64,000 nucleotides of DNA, taken from positions 17,745 to 81,744 of the forward strand of contig DDTB01000003.1 in the NCBI GenBank assembly GCA_002343985.1, read 5' to 3'. Positions 55,159 through 63,980 of this stretch are shown here, piece by piece. Source of the stretch: Chitinophagaceae bacterium UBA2375. GTDB lineage: Bacteria > Bacteroidota > Bacteroidia > Chitinophagales > Chitinophagaceae. A program made the position numbers and the translations under genes. The notes beneath the pieces are model-generated. The model was not told the origin of the DNA. It ran no database searches and saw only the letters and a list, made by a program, of their open reading frames with translations. Numbering within the stretch: the stretch's first letter is position 1; the number at the start of each line of letters is the position of its first letter.

Positions 55159-55635
55159 ATGTTCTTAGCGCGTTATATCAAGAGTATTTTCCAGGCGGTG
55201 CGTTCGCTATGGATTGGTATGCGCCGCACGGGATATTATTTTTCGCACCACAAGGAAATCATCACGCAGCAATATCCCGATAACCGGGAAACCCTGCAGT
55301 TGCCCGAGCGGTTTAAGGGTGAAGTGGTGATGCCGCATAATGAACAAAACGAACACAGGTGCACCGGATGCACAGCTTGCGAACTGGCTTGTCCGAATGG
55401 CACTATCAAAGTGATCACCAAATTTGATATTACGCCAGAAGGAAAGAAGAAAAAAGCCATTGATAAACTGGTCTACCACCTGGAATTGTGTACGATGTGT
55501 AATTTATGCGTCGTGGCTTGTCCTTCGGATGCCATAGTCATGGCCCAAACATTTGAGCACAGCGTTTTTGACAGGAACCAGCTCACAAAAATTTTAAATA
55601 ACCCCGGGTCTAAAATCATGGAGGGCGTTGAATAA
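55159..55635 (+). CDS. nuoI: NADH-quinone oxidoreductase subunit I
   Basis: 158 residues with two 4Fe-4S motifs: C68, C71, C74, C78 and C111, C114, C117, C121 (CTGCTACELACP and CTMCNLCVVACP). ATG 55159 is chosen; the upstream TTG is less likely. The stop and nuoJ start overlap as TAATG. Confidence 0.95.
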   Translation: MFLARYIKSIFQAVRSLWIGMRRTGYYFSHHKEIITQQYPDNRETLQLPERFKGEVVMPHNEQNEHRCTGCTACELACPNGTIKVITKFDITPEGKKKKAIDKLVYHLELCTMCNLCVVACPSDAIVMAQTFEHSVFDRNQLTKILNNPGSKIMEGVE

Positions 55636-56204
55636 TGGGAGCATCCACGATCATATTTTATTTGCTTGCCGCCATAACGCTTGGCTCGGCATTACTATCT
55701 GTAAGCACCAGGAATATTTTCCGTGCAGCCATCTATCTCTTGTTCACCTTGATCGGTATCGCGGGTATTTATTTTTGGATGGCCTATGATTTTATCGCGG
55801 CGGTACAAATCATTGTATATGCGGGCGGCATATCGGTGTTAATCATCTTTTCGATCTTCCTGACCCAACAGGCCGGCGAATTACTACCGGTACAGCATAC
55901 ACGAAGGAAATTGTTTTCCTTTTTGGCCGCAGTGATCGCTTTTATCCTGATCATCATGCAACTGATCGATTATGCATTCGTGCCGGTAGGCCAGGGTTCG
56001 GAAGGGCCAACGGTTATGGAGATTGGCCAGGCTATGATGGGGCTGGGTGTTGGCGGGTACGCCCTGGCATTTGAAGTGATCAGCATACTGCTATTGGCAG
56101 CGATGGTGGCTTGCATTGTCATCGCCATCAGGCAAAAGCCCGACCCCTTACCAGCAGAAGAAACAGATACTATAACCATTGAATCCGGAAACACATGGAA
56201 CTGA
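55635..56204 (+). CDS. nuoJ: NADH-quinone oxidoreductase subunit J
   Basis: 189 residues with five hydrophobic spans and family segments RNIFRAAIYLLFTLIGIAG and VYAGGISVLIIFSIFLTQ. It overlaps nuoK by 10 bases. Confidence 0.93.
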   Translation: MGASTIIFYLLAAITLGSALLSVSTRNIFRAAIYLLFTLIGIAGIYFWMAYDFIAAVQIIVYAGGISVLIIFSIFLTQQAGELLPVQHTRRKLFSFLAAVIAFILIIMQLIDYAFVPVGQGSEGPTVMEIGQAMMGLGVGGYALAFEVISILLLAAMVACIVIAIRQKPDPLPAEETDTITIESGNTWN

Positions 56205-56512
56205 CACCCGGATTATATCATATGCTATTTTTGAGCAGCGCCTTATTTTTCATTGGCGTCTATGGCTTTTTTACCAGGCGAAACCTTGTGACGATGCTCA
56301 TGAGCATTGAACTTATCCTGAACAGTGTGAACCTGAATTTTATAGCGTTCAATAAATACTTGTGGCCCGGTCAATTGGATGGGTTGTTTTTTACCTTGTT
56401 TATCATCGCGATCGCTGCCGCTGAAGCTGCCGTTGCCATCGCGATCATCATCAACCTGTACCGTTGCCATAAATCTGTGGACGTGGAAGAAGCGAGAAAC
56501 CTGAAATACTAA
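56195..56512 (+). CDS. nuoK: NADH-quinone oxidoreductase subunit K
   Basis: 105 residues, three spans, with the conserved GVYGFFTRRNLVTMLMSIEL and AIAAAEAAVAIAIIINL carrying the proton-path glutamates. Confidence 0.93.
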   Translation: MELTPGLYHMLFLSSALFFIGVYGFFTRRNLVTMLMSIELILNSVNLNFIAFNKYLWPGQLDGLFFTLFIIAIAAAEAAVAIAIIINLYRCHKSVDVEEARNLKY

Positions 56513-56532
56513 TTGTTGAAACAATAGCGCAT

Positions 56533-58485
56533 ATGCCATCGCTGTTAAATATCATATTGATCCCCCTGCTGCCCCTGCTATCGTTTGTATGGCTGGGATT
56601 ATCGGGCCGCAGGCAAAACCATCCCATGGCAGGTTGGTTAGCCACCGCGTTCATGTTGGTCTCGCTCCTGTTATCAATACAAACCGCATTCGCGTATTTC
56701 TCCGGCGCGGGCATGGCCGGTGACAGTTACAGGCCTATGCTCGTGTGGGATCTTGAATGGCTTCCATTTACAGCCACCGCCGAAGGGCTTGCCATACATA
56801 CCGGTATTTTACTCGACCCGATTTCCGTGATGATGCTGATCGTGGTTACATCCATCTCATGTATGGTGCACCTCTTCAGTTTGGGATACATGAAAGGGGA
56901 ACAGAGATTTGGTATGTATTATGCTTACCTGGGGTTGTTTACATTTTCCATGCTTGGATTGGTGCTTTCTTCCAATATCTTCCAGATGTACATGTTCTGG
57001 GAATTGGTTGGTGTATCATCCTTTTTATTAATTGGTTTCTATTATCAAAAACCCGCAGCGGTTGCTGCAGCCAAAAAAGCGTTTATCGTTACCCGTTTTG
57101 CGGATTTGGGTTTTTTATTGGGTATCCTTGTATTGTCGTATTACGGCGGCAGCATGGATTTCAACCAGTTGATCCAAAGCCTTACCAGTCCGGAATCAAA
57201 TGAGTTGCAGGAAGCGCAACGGGACAGTTTTATGGGGTTGTCGGCCCTCAGTTGGGGATTATCATTGGTTTTCATTGGCGGTGCCAGTAAGAGTGCATTA
57301 TTCCCATTGCATATTTGGTTGCCCGATGCCATGGAAGGCCCTACGCCCGTATCGGCATTGATCCATGCGGCAACCATGGTGGTGGCCGGCGTGTACCTTG
57401 TTGCGAGGTTGTTTCCCGTTTACGCTTTATCAGCGCCTGATATATTACAGATGATTGGCTGGACAGGCGCCATATCCGCGCTTATTGCCGCCTTGATTGC
57501 ATGTACGCAAACGGATATCAAAAGGGTATTGGCTTATTCCACCATGTCGCAGATCGGGTTTATGGTTCTTGCGCTTGGTGTGTCTGGTTATGCGGATGGT
57601 AACAACCTGGGTTTTACGGCATCTATGTTCCACCTGAGTACACATGCTGTGTTTAAGGCCCTGTTGTTCTTATGTGCTGGCGCCGTGATCCATTATGTGC
57701 ATAGCAACGAGATGGATCAGATGGGCGGTTTGCGCAAACAAATGCCCATCACGCATATCAGTTTTCTTCTGGCATGCCTGGCCATTTCCGGCTTCCCTTT
57801 TTTGGCAGGATTTTTCAGTAAGGAAGAGATCCTTCTTGCAGCTTATACGAATTATAAGCCGATTTTCTGGATCGCGATATTCACTTCAGCGCTGACTGCT
57901 TTTTATATGTTCCGTTTATACTTCCGGATATTCTGGCATAAGCCTTATCATGCCGCCCATCATGATGATCATCACGGCGAAGGCACATGGACAATGAAAT
58001 GGCCATTGTTGATCCTGGCCCTGGGAACGGTGTTTGCCGGGTATATCCCTTTCAGCCGTTTCGTAAGTGCTACCGGAAAACCATTCCATACTTCATTGCA
58101 TATTGAATTTTCCATTGCCCCGGTGGGGTTGGCTTTATTGGGTATTGCGGCAGCGTATTATTTATATGGGCGCCAGTCTGCAAGACCGGAACAAATGCAA
58201 AAAAGCCTTGGATTTTTATATACTTCATTGAAAAGTAAACTATTCATTGATGAACTCTATCTGTTTATCACCCGAAACATCATTTTCGGCATTTTAGGGA
58301 AATGGGCCGCATGGATAGATAAACATATAGTTGACGGATTGATGAACGGCCTCGCTGATCTTATCCAGTGGATTGCACAGAAAATCCGCCGTGTGCAATC
58401 AGGAAGGGTGCAGGATTACGCGTTATACTTTTTAATTGCCATACTTGGATTATTGTTATGCGCTAAATGGTTCAACCAATTTTAA
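56533..58485 (+). CDS. nuoL: NADH-quinone oxidoreductase subunit L
   Basis: 650 residues, about sixteen spans, antiporter-like core (GMYYAYLGLFTFSMLGLVLS, HIWLPDAMEGPTPVSALIHA, KEEILLA) plus a long C-terminal helix region with a His-rich loop (HHDDHHGEG). Confidence 0.93.
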   Translation: MPSLLNIILIPLLPLLSFVWLGLSGRRQNHPMAGWLATAFMLVSLLLSIQTAFAYFSGAGMAGDSYRPMLVWDLEWLPFTATAEGLAIHTGILLDPISVMMLIVVTSISCMVHLFSLGYMKGEQRFGMYYAYLGLFTFSMLGLVLSSNIFQMYMFWELVGVSSFLLIGFYYQKPAAVAAAKKAFIVTRFADLGFLLGILVLSYYGGSMDFNQLIQSLTSPESNELQEAQRDSFMGLSALSWGLSLVFIGGASKSALFPLHIWLPDAMEGPTPVSALIHAATMVVAGVYLVARLFPVYALSAPDILQMIGWTGAISALIAALIACTQTDIKRVLAYSTMSQIGFMVLALGVSGYADGNNLGFTASMFHLSTHAVFKALLFLCAGAVIHYVHSNEMDQMGGLRKQMPITHISFLLACLAISGFPFLAGFFSKEEILLAAYTNYKPIFWIAIFTSALTAFYMFRLYFRIFWHKPYHAAHHDDHHGEGTWTMKWPLLILALGTVFAGYIPFSRFVSATGKPFHTSLHIEFSIAPVGLALLGIAAAYYLYGRQSARPEQMQKSLGFLYTSLKSKLFIDELYLFITRNIIFGILGKWAAWIDKHIVDGLMNGLADLIQWIAQKIRRVQSGRVQDYALYFLIAILGLLLCAKWFNQF

Positions 58486-58494
58486 TATAAGTAC

Positions 58495-59973
58495 ATGAAC
58501 CTGGTTATATTTTTGATCATACCGTTGATGACCGTTGTGCTGCTGTTGTTGGCACGCAACGCGATGCAGGTTCGTGCGCTGGCAATTGCCGGGGCAGCGG
58601 TACAGGCCGTGTGCACGGTAATCCTGTATTTTTCGTACAGGAATATCATGCAAGGCCAAGAGCCGGGATTGCTGTATTTCGAACAATCGTTCCCATTCTA
58701 TCCATCCTGGAATATTTCATTTCATATTGGGGTTGATGGCATTTCCATCGCGATGATGCTGTTGACATCATGGGTGGTGCTGGCCGGCGTTTTGATTTCG
58801 CGAAACATTACAGACAGGGTTAAGGAATACCATGTCATGTTGCTCCTGCTCAGCCTGGGCGCGTATGGTTTCTTTATGTCGGTTGATTTATTGATCCAGT
58901 TCTTTTTCCTGGAACTGGCTGTCATTCCAAAGTACCTGTTGATTGCCATCTGGGGTAGCGGGAAGAAAACATACAGTGCCAATAAACTCGCTTTATTGTT
59001 GATGGGTGGTTCGGCCTTGATATTGGTAGGGTTATTGATGATGTATTACAGCATCGAGCCGCATACATTTAACTGGAAAGAGATAGCCGGTATTTCATTA
59101 CCGATTTCATTGCAAATGGTTTGTTTCCCATTGTTATTCCTTGGTTTTGGCATTTTCTCCGCCATCTTCCCGTTTCATACCTGGGTACCCGATGGGCATT
59201 CGTCTGCACCAACAGCGGGCTCTATGTTTCTCGCCGGCATTTCGATGAAGCTGGGTGGTTTTGGCTGTTTGAAAGTAGCCAGTTTCCTGTTTCCGGACGC
59301 TGCCGTTACATATGCACCCTGGGTTGTAGGGTTATCTGCTATCGCGATTATTTACGGGGCTTTTGTAACATTAATGCAGAAAGACCTGAAGTATATAAAC
59401 GCATATTCTTCCATCAGCCATTGCGGATTTGTATTGCTGGGCATTGGAATGATTACGCATGGCGCCATATCCGGGGCTGTTTTGCAAATGATTTCGCATG
59501 GATTGATGACGGCTTTGTTCTTCGCCATCATCGGCATGGTATATGCGCGTACACATACCCGTGAGATCGCCAAAATGGGAGGGTTGATGCGGACTATGCC
59601 TTTTGTGAGCACGATGCTCTTTATCGTAGGTTTTTGCTCCCTGGGTTTGCCTGGATTGAGCGGGTTTGTGGCTGAGATGTCGGTATTTGTGGGTTCCTGG
59701 GAGCGACCAGGGTTGTTTTATAGAACGGCCACCGTGTTGGCTTGTATGTCGATAGTGGTAACCGCGGTGTATATTTTGAGGGCTGTCGGTAAAGTGGTGA
59801 TGGGCCCTTTGCCTGATGCTTACGCGCAGACAAGCGACGCTGCAGGGTATGAAAAATTTGTATCTGTTTGGCTGCTGCTGGCGATCTTGTTGATCGGGAT
59901 TTTCCCGGGTTGGCTGGTAGAGCTTATTGAGCCTGCCGTCAGCTTTATTCAACTGAGGTTCCAGGCACAGTGA
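58495..59973 (+). CDS. nuoM: NADH-quinone oxidoreductase subunit M
   Basis: 492 residues with the NuoM antiporter motifs (FHTWVPDGHSSAPTAGSMFLA and KDLKYINAYSSISHCGFVLLG). It lies 9 bases after nuoL. Confidence 0.93.
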   Translation: MNLVIFLIIPLMTVVLLLLARNAMQVRALAIAGAAVQAVCTVILYFSYRNIMQGQEPGLLYFEQSFPFYPSWNISFHIGVDGISIAMMLLTSWVVLAGVLISRNITDRVKEYHVMLLLLSLGAYGFFMSVDLLIQFFFLELAVIPKYLLIAIWGSGKKTYSANKLALLLMGGSALILVGLLMMYYSIEPHTFNWKEIAGISLPISLQMVCFPLLFLGFGIFSAIFPFHTWVPDGHSSAPTAGSMFLAGISMKLGGFGCLKVASFLFPDAAVTYAPWVVGLSAIAIIYGAFVTLMQKDLKYINAYSSISHCGFVLLGIGMITHGAISGAVLQMISHGLMTALFFAIIGMVYARTHTREIAKMGGLMRTMPFVSTMLFIVGFCSLGLPGLSGFVAEMSVFVGSWERPGLFYRTATVLACMSIVVTAVYILRAVGKVVMGPLPDAYAQTSDAAGYEKFVSVWLLLAILLIGIFPGWLVELIEPAVSFIQLRFQAQ

Positions 59974-60000
59974 TCATGAGATACGTAAAGTGAATTGTTT

Positions 60001-61395
60001 ATGATGAGTAACATGCTGATATTAATGAAACAGGAACTGGCGCTTTGCCTGTTGATTTTTTTGTTGCTCATCCTGAAGCTGGTTAAGGACATGAAGAACG
60101 AGACTGTGTTGACACTCACGCAGTTTTTATTCTTGTTTTTTTTCATTCTTGGATTTATTGGCAATGAAACCGGCGAATTATTTGGCGGCATGTACCGTCA
60201 GACAACAAGCAGCATCGTTCAGAAAAATATTTTGTCTTTAGGCCTGTACCTGATGCCTATGCTCTTTGCATCCTGGATGCGGCAGCACGAGCATTTGCTG
60301 GAATTCCTGCTGTTAATGGCATGTGTCACGCTTGGGATGTTCCTGATGATCTCCAGCGCGCATATGCTGATGTTTTATTTATCGCTAGAATTATCCAGCA
60401 TCCCGCTGGCGGCACTGGTAAATTTTGATTTGCGTTTGCGTAAATCTTCTGAGGGCGCCATGAAAATGATCCTGACTTCGGCTTTTTCTTCCGGAATTTT
60501 ACTGATGGGAATTTCATTTATTTATGGTTCTACGGGCAGTTTGTTATTTGATGATATCGCGGCATCCGGAAAACAATCCGGACTTGATATCGCCGCGTTT
60601 ATGCTTTTCTTTTCCGCATTCGCTTTTAAGCTTTCCGTTGTGCCGTTTCACTTTTGGACTGCGGATGTATATGAAGGTGCTCCTGTACCGGTAGCGGCAT
60701 TTCTGTCGGTGATGTCTAAAGCGGCCATGGCTTTTGTATTGATGAACATTTGTTTTTTGGTGTTCCCACATTTATTCGACTGGTGGCACCAGGTATTTTT
60801 GATCTTATCGGCCTTAACTATTTTAACCGGTAACCTGTTCGCGCTCCGGCAGGAAAATATCAAGCGCTTCCTGGCTTTTTCATCCATCTCCCAGGTTGGT
60901 TTCATTCTACTGGCCATAGCCGCGAATATGCCTTCAGCAAAAGCATCGGTTCATTTTTTCCTGTTGATCTACCTTGTCTCAAACCTGGCGGCATTTTCTG
61001 TGGTTTGTTTAGCGTGTGTGCATCACCGTAAGGAAAGCATATCAGATTTCAAGGGCTTTTATAAGAAGAACCCTTTTTTAAGCTGGGTGATGTTATTGGC
61101 ATTATTCTCCCTCGCTGGCATTCCTCCGTTAGCAGGGTTTTTTGGTAAATTTTTCCTGTTAAGCGCGGGTGCGGGCAGGGGGGATTACTTTTTTGTTGTG
61201 TTTGCCGCGATTAATATGGTGGTATCCCTCTATTATTATGTGAGGCTGGCAAGGATGATATTTTCCACAGAAGAACAACCGGTATTGTCAAAAGTATTTA
61301 TTGACCCAATGGGCAAAGCGGGTTTAATCATTATGGCTGTTGCCATGCTGATCCTGGGACTGACAAGCTGGGTGTATGATTACCTGAATGTTTGA
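60001..61395 (+). CDS. nuoN: NADH-quinone oxidoreductase subunit N
   Basis: 464 residues, about fourteen spans, with FHFWTADVYEGAPVPVAAFLS and KRFLAFSSISQVGFILLA. The ATG at 60001 (or 60004) is preferred over TTG 59995. It ends the core complex I operon. Confidence 0.92.
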   Translation: MMSNMLILMKQELALCLLIFLLLILKLVKDMKNETVLTLTQFLFLFFFILGFIGNETGELFGGMYRQTTSSIVQKNILSLGLYLMPMLFASWMRQHEHLLEFLLLMACVTLGMFLMISSAHMLMFYLSLELSSIPLAALVNFDLRLRKSSEGAMKMILTSAFSSGILLMGISFIYGSTGSLLFDDIAASGKQSGLDIAAFMLFFSAFAFKLSVVPFHFWTADVYEGAPVPVAAFLSVMSKAAMAFVLMNICFLVFPHLFDWWHQVFLILSALTILTGNLFALRQENIKRFLAFSSISQVGFILLAIAANMPSAKASVHFFLLIYLVSNLAAFSVVCLACVHHRKESISDFKGFYKKNPFLSWVMLLALFSLAGIPPLAGFFGKFFLLSAGAGRGDYFFVVFAAINMVVSLYYYVRLARMIFSTEEQPVLSKVFIDPMGKAGLIIMAVAMLILGLTSWVYDYLNV

Positions 61396-61421
61396 TTTAT
61401 GAATGATTGAAACCCTGTATT

Positions 61422-61799
61422 ATGGCCATTAATAAAAATCATGAGTTTGAGGAATTGGATGGGGTGAAATGCGGGATTGTTGAGCGCAATATCAGTAAAG
61501 AGCGGGCAGATTTTCTGTCTGCACTTCTGAGTTTTAATAATTATGAAGTGAAGGTTGTTCCTGTTCAGGCAAAGGCAAAGCCTGCTGCAGCAAATACGGC
61601 TGAACAACCAGATGCGGAACCTGTTGTGGAAGAGCCCGCGCCATCTTTATTCACGTTGGGTGTTACGGATTACACCTTTAATCCCATCAACGCCATATTT
61701 GGCAGGATGCTACGCACAAGGGAAGGGCATGTGGTTACCCTTGCATACTGGCAACAAAAAGATTCGGTTAGCAGGGATGATAAGCCCTATTTTGAGTAA
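61422..61799 (+). CDS. Uncharacterised protein at the end of the nuo operon
   Basis: 125 residues, 26 bases after nuoN on the same strand. A conserved-looking head (EELDGVKCGIVERNISKERADFLS) is joined by an acidic Ala/Pro/Glu linker (about 52-80) to a C-terminal block (LFTLGVTDYTFNPINAIFGRMLRTREGHVVTLAYW). No membrane segment, metal motif or recognised family. It could be an accessory of complex I or a co-transcribed bystander. It converges with glyS with five bases between. Confidence 0.6.
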   Translation: MAINKNHEFEELDGVKCGIVERNISKERADFLSALLSFNNYEVKVVPVQAKAKPAAANTAEQPDAEPVVEEPAPSLFTLGVTDYTFNPINAIFGRMLRTREGHVVTLAYWQQKDSVSRDDKPYFE

Positions 61800-61804
61800 A
61801 GCAA

Positions 61805-63262
61805 TTAGCTGATTAATTCCAGTATTTTCTTTTTCACCTCACTGATGGGTATACGCTCCTGCAACATGCTGTCGCGATAGCGGATCGTAACGGCGTTGTC
61901 TTCTTTTGTTTGATGATCGATGGTGACGCAAAACGGTGTGCCAACAGCATCCATCCTCCGGTACCTTTTACCAATGGCATCTTTCTCTTCATAAAAACAC
62001 ATGAAACTGCCTTTACAATCATCCATTAAGGCGCGTGCAATCTCAGGCAAGCCATCTTTCTTCACCAATGGAAGAATGGCGAGTTTTGTCGGCGCCAGTT
62101 TTGCCGGGATCTTCAATACCACACGGCTGTCTTCGGTTCCATCTTCTTTTGTCCATGTTTCCTCCGCGTACGACAAACTCAAAATGGTCAGGAATAATCG
62201 GTCAAGTCCTACGGAAGTCTCTACCACAAACGGCGTGTAATTTCCATAAGGTTTGCCTTGTTCATCGAGGTCGTTGTCGAAGTATTGAATTTTTTTCCGG
62301 CTGTATTTGGCATGTTGCGACAGGTCGAAATCCGTACGGCTGTGAATGCCTTCCAGTTCCTTCCATCCAAACGGGAATTCGAATTCAATATCCAGCGCCG
62401 CATCGGCGTAGTGCGCCAGTTTGATGTGGTTGTGGTACCTTAATTTCTCTGAGGGGATACCAATGCTTTCATGCCATTTCTTCCTGGTTTCTTTCCAATA
62501 GTTGTACCATTCCATTTGCGTGCCGGGGCGTACAAAGAATTGCATTTCCATTTGTTCAAACTCGCGCATCCTGAAAATAAACTGGCGTGCAACAATCTCG
62601 TTCCTGAAAGCCTTACCTGTTTGCGCGATACCAAACGGGATCTTCATCCGTCCGGTTTTTTGCACGTTCAGGAAATTCACAAAAATGCCCTGCGCGGTTT
62701 CCGGGCGCAGGTATACAATATTGTCTTCGGGGTTTTCGCTGGCAACAGCCCCGAATTCGGTTTTAAACATCAGGTTGAATTGCCTGACATCAGTCCAGTT
62801 ACAGGTTTTACTTACGGTGCAGGTGATGCGTTGTTCTTCGATCAGTTTTTTCAGTCCGGCATAATCGTCTTTTGCCAGCAACTGGTCGAGTTGTTGTAAA
62901 AGTGCGTCTTTTTCAGGGCCTGCCAGTGTTTCGGCGTGGGCTTCGATCAGGTGGTCTACTCGATAGCGTTTCTTACTGTCTTTATTATCGATCATCGGAT
63001 CGCTGAAATTATCGACATGGCCGCTGGCTTTCCACACGGTTGGGTGCATAAAGATCGCGGCGTCGATACCCACAATGTTTTCATGCATTTGGGTCATGCT
63101 TTTCCACCATTCGTCGCGCAGGTTTTTTTTGAGTTGCGCGCCGTTTTGGCCATAATCATACACGGCGCTTAAACCGTCGTATAATTCGGATGACTGAAAA
63201 ATATATCCGTATTCCTTACAATGGGAAATCAGGTTTTGAAACAGGTTTGTATCGTTTGCCAT
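61805..63262 (-). CDS. glyS: Glycyl-tRNA synthetase (homodimeric)
   Basis: 485 residues of class II alpha2 type, not the alpha/beta type. Signatures: LYDGLSAVYDYGQNGAQLK near the start, motif 2 FRNEIVARQFIFRMREFEQMEMQFF, motif 3 GLDRLFL and an anticodon-binding domain (about 375-485). It charges tRNA-Gly. The initiation codon follows the -7 box by only 5 bases. Confidence 0.93.
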   Translation of the reverse strand: MANDTNLFQNLISHCKEYGYIFQSSELYDGLSAVYDYGQNGAQLKKNLRDEWWKSMTQMHENIVGIDAAIFMHPTVWKASGHVDNFSDPMIDNKDSKKRYRVDHLIEAHAETLAGPEKDALLQQLDQLLAKDDYAGLKKLIEEQRITCTVSKTCNWTDVRQFNLMFKTEFGAVASENPEDNIVYLRPETAQGIFVNFLNVQKTGRMKIPFGIAQTGKAFRNEIVARQFIFRMREFEQMEMQFFVRPGTQMEWYNYWKETRKKWHESIGIPSEKLRYHNHIKLAHYADAALDIEFEFPFGWKELEGIHSRTDFDLSQHAKYSRKKIQYFDNDLDEQGKPYGNYTPFVVETSVGLDRLFLTILSLSYAEETWTKEDGTEDSRVVLKIPAKLAPTKLAILPLVKKDGLPEIARALMDDCKGSFMCFYEEKDAIGKRYRRMDAVGTPFCVTIDHQTKEDNAVTIRYRDSMLQERIPISEVKKKILELIS

Positions 63263-63267
63263 GGGCG

Positions 63268-63298
63268 CAAAGATAGTTGTTTAGGGTTTTCCAGTCAA
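63268..63298 (-). promoter_or_regulatory. Promoter of glyS, suggesting a leaderless transcript
   Basis: Minus strand: TTG (63298-63296), exactly 20 bases, then TATCTTTG (63275-63268). Both elements match the consensus. Only five bases separate the -7 box from the ATG. Confidence 0.65.
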
Positions 63299-63898
63299 GG
63301 ATTGGAAGCTTGGTGGGGCATGTTCTACCGGTTTTTTATCCCTGGCGAGGTGGTAATTAATAAGATGATCTCTTGATCCAAACCAATCAAATACTTGTTG
63401 GCGGGATAAATATGTATCTTGAGTTGATAGGATAGCGTGCCAGGAACTGAATTCCCATTCTCTGAAATCCTTGACGAATCCATGATTTTCCGGATTCAAA
63501 TGTATGTACCTGATTATTCGTGTAAAGTAAGAGTCGTATTTTATTTGCTTTCTTTTAAAGGGGGATTCAAAAAGTTTTCCATGCCTGTGGTACGATTTGT
63601 TAATAGCTTGAGCATAGGCGTTGAAGAAGTGAGATAACTGTCTGGAAGCGTTTAAAGATTTAACAGCAGGATCACTTGAAATTTTATCCAGGTTTTTCTC
63701 CTTAACCTTTACCAAAAAATGAAAGTGGTTGTTCAGCAGTGCATATGCAAAGGTTTCTAACACATCCGAGCAATATTGCTGATATTTCATCAGGAAATAA
63801 TAGTAGTTTCTTTTTTCTTTAAAAATGGGTTCTCCATTGATACCGCAATTATAAATGTGGTAGATATTCCCTGGTTCTATTGCTTCGAGCTGCCTCAT
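63281..63898 (-). CDS. REP-associated tyrosine transposase (RAYT, Y1 type)
   Basis: 205 residues of the IS200/IS605-related Y1 family. The HUH metal site is H58-F-H60 (NNHFHFLVKV) and the catalytic tyrosine is Y131 in RYIHLNP. RAYTs are usually single-copy domesticated genes that act on REP palindromes; a palindromic element begins 83 bases upstream. No IS inverted repeats or target duplication are visible. Confidence 0.88.
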   Translation of the reverse strand: MRQLEAIEPGNIYHIYNCGINGEPIFKEKRNYYYFLMKYQQYCSDVLETFAYALLNNHFHFLVKVKEKNLDKISSDPAVKSLNASRQLSHFFNAYAQAINKSYHRHGKLFESPFKRKQIKYDSYFTRIIRYIHLNPENHGFVKDFREWEFSSWHAILSTQDTYLSRQQVFDWFGSRDHLINYHLARDKKPVEHAPPSFQSLTGKP

Positions 63899-63980
63899 TT
63901 GACAATGCTACTATTAATGCGCAAGAAGGGGGGGGATTTTTGTGGAAGAATGTTTATGATGGAATAATTTATTTTACTAA

